Shown here in pieces: positions 16,310 to 24,383 of a stretch of 49,162 nt of DNA. Source of the DNA: Acinetobacter albensis (lineage in GTDB: Bacteria > Pseudomonadota > Gammaproteobacteria > Pseudomonadales > Moraxellaceae); contig NZ_FMBK01000017.1 in NCBI RefSeq assembly GCF_900095025.1, positions 1 through 49,162 of the forward strand. The letters run 5' to 3'. Made by a program: the position numbers and the translations under genes. Below the pieces are notes generated by a model. It was not told the origin of the DNA and searched no databases. It saw only the letters and a list, made by a program, of their open reading frames with translations. How positions within the stretch are numbered: the first letter of the stretch is position 1; each line of letters begins with the position of its first letter.

Positions 16310-16624
16310 TTATTTTTGTTGGCTTTGGTCTTTCCGCTCTTGTTGCTGATTGTTTTGTTGACGTTGTTGGTCATTTTGCTGTTGCTGTTGGCCTTGGTTA
16401 TCGTTTTGTTGATGGGTTTGGCTTTGATTGCCATTTTGCTGCTGATTACTTTGTTGACGTTGTTGGTCATTCTGTTGTTGCTGACCTTGATTTTCATTTT
16501 GTTGGTTAGGTTGGTTTTGATTACCATTTTGCTGTTGTTGCTGATTATTTTGTTGACGCTGTTGGTCATTTTGCTGCTGTTGCTGGCTTTGGTTCTCATT
16601 TTGTTGATTATTTGAATTACTCAT
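16310..16624 (-). CDS. Gln/Asn-only low-complexity repeat protein
   Basis: This 104-residue protein is made of about three tandem copies of a 31-34 residue unit. Each copy contains QQNENQGQQQQ, NDQQRQQNNQQQ and NGNQ. After Met1 it uses only S, N, Q, E, D, R, G, P, T, H and K, with no hydrophobic or aromatic residue, so it must be fully disordered and highly soluble. GAGGT lies eight bases before ATG 16624. The ribosome site, same-strand neighbour and shared Asn/Gln-rich style with the downstream gene favour a real gene. The function is unknown. A role in desiccation or stress, as for other hydrophilic low-complexity proteins, is only a guess. Antisense frames are Leu-rich shadows of the CAA/CAG codons. 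Confidence 0.72.
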   Translation of the reverse strand: MSNSNNQQNENQSQQQQQNDQQRQQNNQQQQQNGNQNQPNQQNENQGQQQQNDQQRQQSNQQQNGNQSQTHQQNDNQGQQQQQNDQQRQQNNQQQERKDQSQQK

Positions 16625-17527
16625 TTTTCTATACCTCTACACATATTATTAATTTAAGATACGTATCTGAATAAAACAGACAAGACCATTAATAACAGGT
16701 TTTTAAAAATAAAAAATCAAAGGGATGTTACATAATATGTGAAATGTAATAATAATTTTTTAAAGAAAACTTAAATAGCTGATATAACATTAAAAATAAA
16801 TATTTATGCATTTACATTTTTAAATTTTGATTACAAAGGGTAATAGATTATATGAGTTAACCACCTTTGATTATATAGAAGAGGGGTTTGAAATTTTTAC
16901 GTATAATTATATTTAATTTTTCATATTTGCATAATTAGTGATTATTATATATTTTATTTTTATATTCAATAGAATTATAAATTTTAAAAAAACTTAGATT
17001 TTTTATCAGCAACCTCGTTTCATTAAATTTTTAAAATTTAAATATATATATGAATTAAATCGTTTTTTATTTTAATTGATCATCTTTTTTTAAACTCTAA
17101 TGTATATCTTTTTATGAAATGATGAGGTTAATTTTTTTATTTATTTTTAAGTCGTAAAAGACTAAAATACTATTTCAAATATCTTTAGAATAATGACTTA
17201 AAGGATAAGGGTGAAATAAATAACCACTTGAAATACTTTTAATGAACATGATTTGAGTTTTTTAAATCCATTTATCTAAGATATTGAGTTGCCATCTTAA
17301 TTTTATTATTATCTGGTTTAATCTATTTATTTCATTAAATAACAATCAATAAACTAAAAAATTATATCAACATTATTTTTTTAAATGGATTGATTTAAAA
17401 TTAAAAACATTAACTACTTGACTAAATATATAAACATAAATTAAACGATTGATAACAATTAGACCTGTCAATTCAAGGCATATTTATATGCAGAATTTAA
17501 TAAATCATTACCGCTTGGAGAATAAAA
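16625..17527. other. Gene-free AT-rich stretch
   Basis: About 900 bases of very AT-rich sequence hold no frame of convincing protein character. The only clear symmetry is GCATAT-TT-ATATGC at 17478-17491. CTTGGAG at 17514-17520 is the ribosome site of the next gene. The promoters of the Gln-rich gene (minus) and the iron-enzyme gene (plus) must lie here, but I cannot place them with confidence. Confidence 0.5.
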
Positions 17528-18955
17528 ATGCCAGAAGCAGTAAAAGAACGATTGCTAGAATTACTTGATAAAAACCAGCAAAGTTATCATGATTTAGTCG
17601 ATTTTTTCCTAGATCCGAATATTGATATTGATGATAAAGAAAGAAAAGCATCAAATTTCTTAAAAAAAGAAATTCAGTCACTAAAACTAGATGCTGATTT
17701 TCCGTCCCAAATCAACGAAGTTCATGACTGGCTGATTACTCAAAATAAAGCACAATGTCATCAGTATCAGCATTATCTGGAAAAAAGAAAAACAGGATCA
17801 GAGCGGCAATATTTTAAAAATATAGCTCAGGCTTATGAGTTTTTAATTAAAGTCGCGCCCGTAAAACGCGTAGATGGGTCTTGGTTATACAGCATTATGC
17901 GCTATTGGAATGATCCAATTTTTCGAGAGTTAATTCAAATTTACTTAGAAGAATTAGGTTTAGGCGGTGTAAAGTCCAATCATGTATGCGTGTTTGATGA
18001 TTTGTTGCTTAACTTAGGTTTAGAGCATTTTGTCATGGACTTGGAAGATAAATATTATCATCAACCTGCCATTCAACTTGCACTGGCGTATGCTCCAGCA
18101 GAATTTATTCCAGAAATTATTGGTTTCAACTTAGGGTATGAGCAGCTGCCACTGCATTTATTAATCAGCAATTATGAATTGAATGAGTTGGGGATTAACG
18201 CACAATATTTTAATTTACATATTACGATTGATAACTTTGATAATGGTCATGCCCAATTATCGACTAAAGCACTCGAAAAAATTTATAGTAAATTTAAAGA
18301 TAAATCAAGCTTTATGGAAAAAGTTAAGATAGGTTTTGCTTTAAATAATAAAGGTTTATCCTCCATTCAAATCATTAAGAATCTTAATTTAGAAGCAATG
18401 GTTGTTAAAATTTTACAGCGTAAGGCTTTGGTCGGAAATTTGATTCATAATGAGAAGTGTAAAATAAATCAAAAAACAATCAATCAGTGGTTGTCTACTC
18501 CAAATTCAGTTGAAGAATTTATTGATGTTTTAATTGAAAAAAAATGGATTAATTTAGGCAAAAATCCTGCAGAAAGCCGGTTCTGGCAATTAATTAGTCA
18601 TGAAGAAGGCAAAATGTTCGGGGTATTCAATGCCACAGAAAAGCAGATTATTTATGACTGGATTGCAGCAGAATATTCTCAAAAAAAATCTTCCAATAAA
18701 AAACTAAACGTTGCATATTCAAATTCGGAAGATTTTGTATATAGTCATTTTTCTGATGGAACGTTAGAGGATATACAACATCAAATCGCCCAAACTGATC
18801 AGTTGGGTATGAAAATAAATAAAATTTTGCCTTATTTGGCTCCTCATGCTCACCACACTGCAATAGGGTTATGGTGTACCAAACGTTTTGTTGACTATCT
18901 TTTTCCATACTTGAACCAGCCTGCTGTTTCTTCAGCAGAGACCAGATCACAGTAA
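17528..18955 (+). CDS. Iron-containing redox enzyme family protein (haem-oxygenase-like diiron fold)
   Basis: This 475-residue soluble protein contains, at about residues 110-250, the signature of the haem-oxygenase-like iron enzymes. The signature consists of DGSWLYSIMRYWNDPIFREL, IYLEELGLG (Glu141/142) with a following NHV, NLGYEQLPLHLL (Glu205), NYELN, and YFNLHITIDNFDNGHA with His231, Asp235 and His241. These Glu/His/Asp residues are the expected metal ligands. Members act on small organic substrates by oxygen activation, often in natural-product pathways, but the substrate here is unknown. The N-terminal 100 and C-terminal 220 residues are not recognised. The gene stands alone between an AT-rich gap and an MFS gene. 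CTTGGAG gives a firm start. Confidence 0.75.
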   Translation: MPEAVKERLLELLDKNQQSYHDLVDFFLDPNIDIDDKERKASNFLKKEIQSLKLDADFPSQINEVHDWLITQNKAQCHQYQHYLEKRKTGSERQYFKNIAQAYEFLIKVAPVKRVDGSWLYSIMRYWNDPIFRELIQIYLEELGLGGVKSNHVCVFDDLLLNLGLEHFVMDLEDKYYHQPAIQLALAYAPAEFIPEIIGFNLGYEQLPLHLLISNYELNELGINAQYFNLHITIDNFDNGHAQLSTKALEKIYSKFKDKSSFMEKVKIGFALNNKGLSSIQIIKNLNLEAMVVKILQRKALVGNLIHNEKCKINQKTINQWLSTPNSVEEFIDVLIEKKWINLGKNPAESRFWQLISHEEGKMFGVFNATEKQIIYDWIAAEYSQKKSSNKKLNVAYSNSEDFVYSHFSDGTLEDIQHQIAQTDQLGMKINKILPYLAPHAHHTAIGLWCTKRFVDYLFPYLNQPAVSSAETRSQ

Positions 18956-19066
18956 TGAACTCTTAGCATTTTAAATGAGTTTTCTCAATTAATTTGAAGT
19001 CTATTTTACTTACAAAAACATTTTTGTAACTACAGAAAAAATCCATAGATTTAATATTTTTTTGTG

Positions 19067-19072
19067 TATAAT
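19067..19072 (+). promoter_or_regulatory. Candidate -10 box upstream of terminator-like leader
   Basis: TATAAT preceded by TGTG resembles an extended -10. No good -35 box lies 17 bases upstream. Transcription would start about 19079, just before the hairpin at 19084. Confidence 0.4.
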
Positions 19073-19083
19073 TTCGCCAAATA

Positions 19084-19130
19084 AAGCCCCTGTACGATTA
19101 TAGAATTTCTATAGATTTACAGGGGTTTTT
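19084..19130 (+). terminator. Strong intrinsic terminator directly upstream of MFS gene
   Basis: CCCCTGTA (19087-19094) pairs with TACAGGGG (19118-19125), a smaller inner stem ATAGA/TCTAT fills the loop, and TTTTT follows. It lies 130 bases after the iron-enzyme gene and 58 before the MFS start, with a TATAAT only a few bases upstream. It may terminate the preceding gene or act as an attenuator or short RNA for the next. Confidence 0.75.
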
Positions 19131-19187
19131 CTATGGAAATTATTTTTGGAATGGAATGCCTTAGGCTTATTTTTTGTGGTGGCACAC

Positions 19188-20378
19188 ATGCTTTATCCCA
19201 GAACCGCACATCTAGACCATGTGACTCAACATGCTGCGCAGCGCTTATCGACACTTTTATGTTTTTTTAGTTTAGGTCTAAGTACTGCGGCTTGGGCGCC
19301 ACTTATTCCATTCGCACAGCAAAGACTCCATTTGAATCATGCTGACTTTGGTACATTATTGTTGTGTATCGGGGTAGGCTCCATGATTGCGATGCCTACA
19401 ACAGGATTATTGATTCAAAAAGTGGGTTGTAGAGTAGTCATCTCTATTGCACTTTTATTATTGTTAATGGTTTTACCAACCTTTGCCTTGAGTAGTAGCA
19501 TCTTGGTCATGTTGCTTGCTTTGTTTCTATTCGGTACGGCAGCAGGCAGCTTAGGCGTTGCAATTAACTTACAAGCAGTAATGGTTGAAAAAAATAGTGC
19601 CAAAAGTATGATGTCACAATTTCATGGCATGTGCAGTTTAGGTGGATTAGCGGGTGTAATGACCGTAACTGCTTTGTTGTCTTTAGGTGCAAGTCCCCTC
19701 ATAAGTGCATTGGTTATTTGTAGTCTATTGGTTTTGATTGGACTATTTGCAGTTCCTCATAGTTTATCGGCAGTTGAACATGACACCCCAAGTGAAATTA
19801 ATCACGTAAAACGGTTTAGCCAAAAGATTCCAAGTCCAACTATTTTATTAATAGGCATAGTCTGTTTTATTGCATTTCTAGCTGAAGGTTCTGCTATGGA
19901 CTGGAGTGGGATTTACTTGATTAGTGAATACCAGATCAATCCTGCTATTGCTGGATTGGCGTACACTTTTTTTGCGATTACAATGACCATTGGTCGTTTT
20001 GGAGGTCATTTCCTTCAGCAAAAATTAGGTGAAAAAAATATTATTATTTATGGAGCCATCTGTGCTGCATTTGGACTTTTGATGGTCGTAGTTGCACCTT
20101 ATTGGACATTTGCTTTAATCGGTTATGCGTTGTTGGGTTTGGGCTGTTCGAATATTGTACCCGTAATGTTCTCACGAGTAGGCCGTCAGAATGTGATGCC
20201 TAAGGCTGCTGCTTTGTCGTGTGTTTCTACAATGGCGTATAGCGGTTCTTTAATTGGACCAGCTTTAGTCGGTATCAGCAGTGAAATGATTGGGTTAACC
20301 ATAGTTTTTAGTATAATTGCGATTATGTTAATGCTAATTGCATTTTTAAATCATTTTACGCAGGTCAAAAGCCTTTAG
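19188..20378 (+). CDS. MFS transporter, YbjJ/FucP-like
   Basis: This hydrophobic protein of 396 residues has about 12 helices. The first helix contains FFSLGLSTAAWAPLIPFAQ, then comes HADFGTLLLCIGVGSMIAMP. The segment ending SMMSQFHGMCSLGGLAG and the later DWSGIYLISEYQINPAIAGLAYTFFAITMTIGRFGG match a group of MFS proteins related to E. coli YbjJ. The substrate is unknown. The frame is open to a TTG at 19146. ATG 19188 leaves a 19-residue basic/polar leader before helix 1 and has GGTGG nearby, so it is preferred, but the start is uncertain. Upstream is a terminator-like hairpin; downstream it converges on otsA. Confidence 0.78.
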   Translation: MLYPRTAHLDHVTQHAAQRLSTLLCFFSLGLSTAAWAPLIPFAQQRLHLNHADFGTLLLCIGVGSMIAMPTTGLLIQKVGCRVVISIALLLLLMVLPTFALSSSILVMLLALFLFGTAAGSLGVAINLQAVMVEKNSAKSMMSQFHGMCSLGGLAGVMTVTALLSLGASPLISALVICSLLVLIGLFAVPHSLSAVEHDTPSEINHVKRFSQKIPSPTILLIGIVCFIAFLAEGSAMDWSGIYLISEYQINPAIAGLAYTFFAITMTIGRFGGHFLQQKLGEKNIIIYGAICAAFGLLMVVVAPYWTFALIGYALLGLGCSNIVPVMFSRVGRQNVMPKAAALSCVSTMAYSGSLIGPALVGISSEMIGLTIVFSIIAIMLMLIAFLNHFTQVKSL

Positions 20379-20402
20379 TTTTCCCCGTCTTCATTTTAAG
20401 TC

Positions 20403-20437
20403 AAAACACCTATTTTTGACTGTTAAGCAGGTGTTTT
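20403..20437. terminator. Bidirectional terminator between MFS gene and otsA
   Basis: AAAACACCT (20403-20411) and AGGTGTTTT (20429-20437) form a 9-base stem with A/T tracts in both directions, between convergent stops at 20378 and 20454. Confidence 0.78.
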
Positions 20438-20453
20438 GCTTAAATAAAGCAGA

Positions 20454-21884
20454 TTAAGAATGAGCGATATTTTTGAATGGCTCTTCGATCGGAGTTACAA
20501 ATTGATCTGAAGCATCATCCGCTTCAAGATCTTTTAAAAATGCATTTCGCCAGTCATTGATGTCAAAATGTTTTAAACCATTGATCAAATACTGATAGCG
20601 TTCTAAACGTTCCGCTTTAGACATTTTCAGTGCTGTGTTTAAGGCGTTGACCATACTGGCACGATTTTGAGGATCGACGATAAGTGCTTCTGGCATTTGT
20701 TCTGCTGCACCCGTATATTTTGAGAGAATGAGAACGCCAGGATCTAAACGATCTTGGGCTGCAATATATTCTTTAGCCACAAGGTTCATGCCATCCCGTA
20801 ATGAATTTACCCAGCAAATGTCCGATTGTCGATAGATGCTCATTAAAGTATCGTGTTCAACAGTTTCGTGGGTACAATTAATAGGTTGCCAATCTTGTTG
20901 TGAAAATTCTTGATTAATGGATTCGACTTTTAATTTTACCTGCTCAAATAAATGTTCATAAGTAGGAACATCCATACGACATGGGCAAGCAATTTGTAAA
21001 TCAGTAAAGTGCTGATGATATTCAGGATACATTTTAAGAAATTCTTCAAATGCACTAAAACGTTCAATTAAGCCTTTAGAATAATCGATTCGATCGACAC
21101 TAATAATCGTTTGCTGATGCTGGAAATCATCAAACTCAAAAATACTGGAAGTACTATTCTGTTGTTGAGCGACTTTTTGTATCAGTTCTGGATTTACGCC
21201 AATAGGATAATGTTGAACAGTAATATGTCGATCTTGATGAATCATTTCTGTGGAATTCATCATTTGTGCATTCAAAAAGTGATGACATACATTTAAACAT
21301 TGCTTTTGATCAGATTCAGTTTGTAGCCCAATGACATCATATTGTGCTAAATCATGAATTAAATTAGAAGCGGTGGGTAATAAATCCCAAATTTTTAAGT
21401 CAGCAAAAGGGATGTGTAGAAAAAACCCGATTCTATTCTGCATGCCGAGCTCACGGCAATAATGTGCCACACTTAAAAAATGATAATCATGAATCCAAAT
21501 AATATCATTCGGCTGGGCAATTTGATCAAGTTGCTGTGCAAATAACTGATTTACTTTTTGATAAGTTTCATATTGTTCAGCATGATATTCAATTAAATCA
21601 GGACGGTCATGCATGGCAGGCCAAAGGGTATTATTCGAAAATCCACAATAATAATCTTGATATTGTTTTTCGGTGAGTGGGCAAGTCATATATTCCACCC
21701 CATTATATTGGGTTTGATTGAAATATTGCTCATCAGGGTGATTTACTTTTTCCCCATTCCAACCCACCCAAGTTCCACCTATATCATATAAAGCATCTTG
21801 GAGAGCAACGGCTAAACCACCAGCAGTAGATTTATCTGGATGAGGTAAACTGACTCGATTTGATAATACAATTAATTTAGACAT
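20454..21884 (-). CDS. otsA: Trehalose-6-phosphate synthase
   Basis: This 476-residue GT20 enzyme joins UDP-glucose and glucose-6-phosphate to trehalose-6-phosphate. It shows the N-terminal SNRVSLP and GGLAVALQDAL loop, WIHDYHFL, GFFLHIPF, the VDRIDYSKGL sugar-nucleotide motif and LRDGMNLVAKEYIAAQ in the C-terminal Rossmann domain. The length is normal for bacterial OtsA. Its start overlaps the end of otsB by 13 bases, so it is translated from the otsBA transcript. Trehalose serves as an osmoprotectant, and in Acinetobacter otsBA is linked to salt and heat tolerance. Confidence 0.96.
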   Translation of the reverse strand: MSKLIVLSNRVSLPHPDKSTAGGLAVALQDALYDIGGTWVGWNGEKVNHPDEQYFNQTQYNGVEYMTCPLTEKQYQDYYCGFSNNTLWPAMHDRPDLIEYHAEQYETYQKVNQLFAQQLDQIAQPNDIIWIHDYHFLSVAHYCRELGMQNRIGFFLHIPFADLKIWDLLPTASNLIHDLAQYDVIGLQTESDQKQCLNVCHHFLNAQMMNSTEMIHQDRHITVQHYPIGVNPELIQKVAQQQNSTSSIFEFDDFQHQQTIISVDRIDYSKGLIERFSAFEEFLKMYPEYHQHFTDLQIACPCRMDVPTYEHLFEQVKLKVESINQEFSQQDWQPINCTHETVEHDTLMSIYRQSDICWVNSLRDGMNLVAKEYIAAQDRLDPGVLILSKYTGAAEQMPEALIVDPQNRASMVNALNTALKMSKAERLERYQYLINGLKHFDINDWRNAFLKDLEADDASDQFVTPIEEPFKNIAHS

Positions 21885-22723
21885 TTATTTTCTCCATTTA
21901 ATATTTGAGATGTACTCAAAGAATTCTTTTCTAAAAGTTTTGAAAATAAATCAAGAAATTTTTCTACCGCATTTACATTTTTAAGCCTGTAACTTGCTCG
22001 AGTTTCTTCTGCTCCTACTTTTATGCTCATACCACTTACTTCATTGATAACTTTGAAGCCAGATTCATCAGTTTTATCATCACCAATAAAAATAGAAAAG
22101 GCTGTGGGTAAATTGAAATGCTGTAAAATTTTCTGAATGGCTTGACCTTTGTCTGCTCCATGAGGAAGCAGTTCGAAAACGTATTTACCTGTATTAATTT
22201 TTAATTCTGGATGTAACATTTGAACGTCTTTAATAATTTTATAGGCTGTTTGTTCAAGTTCAGGACATTGACGATAATGAAGCGCAACCGAATAATCTTT
22301 GTTTTCAATTAGTAGTTTAGGGTAGGGTATACATGCCTGTTTAAGACTTTCTCTAATTAAGGGATAATTAATAGATTCTATTTCTTTAGAAAGATTTTTC
22401 TGATCAATTTTTATTTCTAAGCCGTGTGTGCCTGCAATTGGTAAATCAAGTGGGGAAAAAAGCTGAGATGCAATTTTTACTGAACGTCCTGTAATCGCAA
22501 TCACTTGAACATTCAGGTTTTTTAATTTTTCTAATATTTTTAAAGTAGTATGAGAAATAAAGCTTTGACTAGGGTCTGAGTGAAATTCAGATAGTGTTCC
22601 ATCAATATCTAAAAATAGAATAAACTGTTTTTTTTCCCATAATTGAATAGAGATAATTTCTAATAATTTTTTTATATTATAATCATTATTGCTTTTTTTT
22701 AAATCAAGCCTATTACTGCACAT
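21872..22723 (-). CDS. otsB: Trehalose-6-phosphate phosphatase
   Basis: This 283-residue HAD-superfamily phosphatase releases trehalose from its 6-phosphate. Motif I is FLDIDGTLSEF (nucleophile and acid/base aspartates), motif II is AITGRS, the motif III lysine is in GADKGQAI and motif IV is FIGDDKTDESGF. The first 35 residues are polar and Lys-rich before the domain begins. ATG 22723 has AAAGGAT upstream with long spacing. It is the first gene of the otsBA pair, and a 650-base AT-rich region upstream must contain the promoter. Confidence 0.95.
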   Translation of the reverse strand: MCSNRLDLKKSNNDYNIKKLLEIISIQLWEKKQFILFLDIDGTLSEFHSDPSQSFISHTTLKILEKLKNLNVQVIAITGRSVKIASQLFSPLDLPIAGTHGLEIKIDQKNLSKEIESINYPLIRESLKQACIPYPKLLIENKDYSVALHYRQCPELEQTAYKIIKDVQMLHPELKINTGKYVFELLPHGADKGQAIQKILQHFNLPTAFSIFIGDDKTDESGFKVINEVSGMSIKVGAEETRASYRLKNVNAVEKFLDLFSKLLEKNSLSTSQILNGENKCLN

Positions 22724-23375
22724 TTTTTAAATTATCCTTTTTTAATCTGGAATATTATTAATAACATTGGAAATTTATATTGAGATTAAAATTATTAATA
22801 AGACTACATAAAGTAAATAAAAATTACATATTTTTTTCTTTTTTAGTATTTGAAATTGTGACTTTTGATTGAAATTTTTTATCAAAAAAATAATTTAAAT
22901 CAGTATTTTGAATTTTATATTTGTTATTGAATATAATAATTAAAAATTAAATTTGTTACATACTGGTACAGTTGAAATTTAATGTTACTTTTTAGTTTGT
23001 TTTATTTTTATACTAAGTGGATGGAAGTTCTTTTTAATTATAAAAATAGAATTTTAGAATATTCTATCTATCTATATGTATATAAAAGTATTATTTTGAA
23101 TAATAAGAAGATGTGTAGCACCTATATTCTCGAAGTTACATAGAGTTGTACTAATGTTACATGATGTAATATTGACGAAAAATATTGATAAGCCTAGTGT
23201 GAAATCAGAATTTATTAAATATTTAGATATTATTATTTTCAAGATGATGTTTATAGAATATAAATTTATTTTTTAATCAAATTTTAAATAGGTAAAACAA
23301 AATTTATATAAGTAGGATCGTAAATTTGAATTCTATTTAAAATATATAAAATTAGAGTTAGCTTCTAAAAGGAAA
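22724..23375. other. Gene-free AT-rich divergent region upstream of otsB
   Basis: This is 652 bases without a convincing gene. It contains TTACAT-G-ATGTAA (23157-23169), a perfect palindrome, and TTGACG at 23173 that could be a -35 box for the rightward gene, with only a weak -10 (TAGTGT) 17 bases on. The otsB promoter could not be located by eye. Confidence 0.45.
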
Positions 23376-23660
23376 ATGATGATGAGGATTAATTCTAAAA
23401 ATGAATTATGTAGTTTAGAGCAGATTTATAATTTTTTAATTATGCGTCCTGATTTTCTACAAAATAGTCATTTTGAAAAACTTAAAGAATTTTTCTATGA
23501 AATTCATGAAATGGAAGGTGGTTTTTTTGAAGTTAAAAATTCGTATAGTTTTTTAGGCACATTTAATGGGCATTCAAAAATAATAGATTCTTCAAAATCT
23601 CCTGATTTTTTAGATAAAGCAAAGTTTTTACAGTGGGTGTATCGACAAATTCATGAATGA
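23376..23660 (+). CDS. Hypothetical small protein, 94 residues
   Basis: I do not recognise this protein. It begins with three consecutive ATG codons (MMMRINSK) after AAAAGG. The second or third ATG has better spacing. The sequence is soluble, with amphipathic helices (LEQIYNFLIMRPDFL, HFEKLKEFFYEIHEMEGG) and an aromatic, acidic C-terminus (FLDKAKFLQWVYRQIHE). There is no signal peptide or metal motif. It is followed after 58 bases by a small lipoprotein gene on the same strand. The frame's protein-like composition and ribosome site support expression. Confidence 0.6.
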   Translation: MMMRINSKNELCSLEQIYNFLIMRPDFLQNSHFEKLKEFFYEIHEMEGGFFEVKNSYSFLGTFNGHSKIIDSSKSPDFLDKAKFLQWVYRQIHE

Positions 23661-23718
23661 TCATTATAACGATTGAAACTTTATTTATAAAAAATTCTTT
23701 AAAAAATGGATATAAAAT

Positions 23719-24051
23719 ATGAAAAAAATACTACTTTTAGGTACGGTTTTATTTGTTGGATTATCAGGTTGTCAGCACTTAATCCCTAATCAAGAACATC
23801 AGATTTCGATTACTAAGCCATTAGGTACAACGCAGTGCTCTGATACAGATCCAAATACAGAATTGAAAAAGCATAAAGCAGTTTTAGAGCAAGCGAACAT
23901 ACAGGTGTATTCAGCAGAAATTGGTACAGATGGCATGTCACATATCGCACTCTGTGGCACAGCAGATGGTAAAATTGCAATTTTTAATGTCAATAAAACG
24001 TCGCTCCTTACAGTGCAAAGTTTAGGTTATAAGCAAATTGTCATGGATTAA
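23719..24051 (+). CDS. Small putative lipoprotein, 110 residues
   Basis: The N-terminus MKKILLLGTVLFVGLSGC is a clear lipoprotein signal with lipobox LSGC (Cys18). The mature part of about 93 residues has two further cysteines (in TTQCSDTD and IALCGTAD), which could form a disulphide in the periplasm, and ends IFNVNKTSLLTVQSLGYKQIVMD. Residue 19 is Gln, so sorting to the outer membrane is expected. No named family is recognised. The fold, with conserved GTADGKIAIFNV-like strands, looks like a small beta-rich domain. Confidence 0.75.
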   Translation: MKKILLLGTVLFVGLSGCQHLIPNQEHQISITKPLGTTQCSDTDPNTELKKHKAVLEQANIQVYSAEIGTDGMSHIALCGTADGKIAIFNVNKTSLLTVQSLGYKQIVMD

Positions 24052-24292
24052 ACCTCATGTATGGCTTTTACTTGCTAAATAAAAAAAAGATGAACAGCAC
24101 ATCTATTGCTAAGCTGAAGTTAAAGCCAGTTTAAATTTTATAATGATTATTTTTTATAAATAGACAATAAGTTCAATAACTTGTGTTTTTAACCCTCTTT
24201 CAAAGTATTATTTTATTTGAAGAGTAGTTCTATACATAGAGATGATGGTTAAGACAAGAAGCTAAATATAGAACAAGTTTTAACTTTTGTTT

Positions 24293-24331
24293 CTCAAATG
24301 TAAATAATAACAATTATCATTTACATTTGAG
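24293..24331. promoter_or_regulatory. Long inverted repeat containing Fur-box-like sequence
   Basis: Arms 24293-24310 and 24314-24331 match at 17 of 18 positions around a CAA spacer. Inside it, 24303-24321 fits the 19-base Fur consensus at about 13 positions. It lies 50 bases before the first siderophore gene, so iron repression is likely. The rest of the 24052-24383 gap has no gene. Confidence 0.7.
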
Positions 24332-24383
24332 AAAAGAGGTATATATTCATCACCACACTATTTTACTTAATAGAGTGATGCTG

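Noticed and set aside
16258..16615. Two plus-strand hydrophobic Leu/Val-rich frames
   Set aside because: They are antisense to the CAA/CAG-rich codons of the Gln-rich gene, which inevitably read as Leu on the other strand. No ribosome site fits.
16310..16624. CRISPR-like or minisatellite repeat array
   Set aside because: The repeats are in frame, imperfect and explained by the repeated protein unit. There are no unique spacers of constant length.
19133..19260. ATG 19133 frame (MEIIFGMECL) as an alternative start of the MFS gene
   Set aside because: It is in a different frame from the MFS protein and ends within about 45 codons without membrane character.
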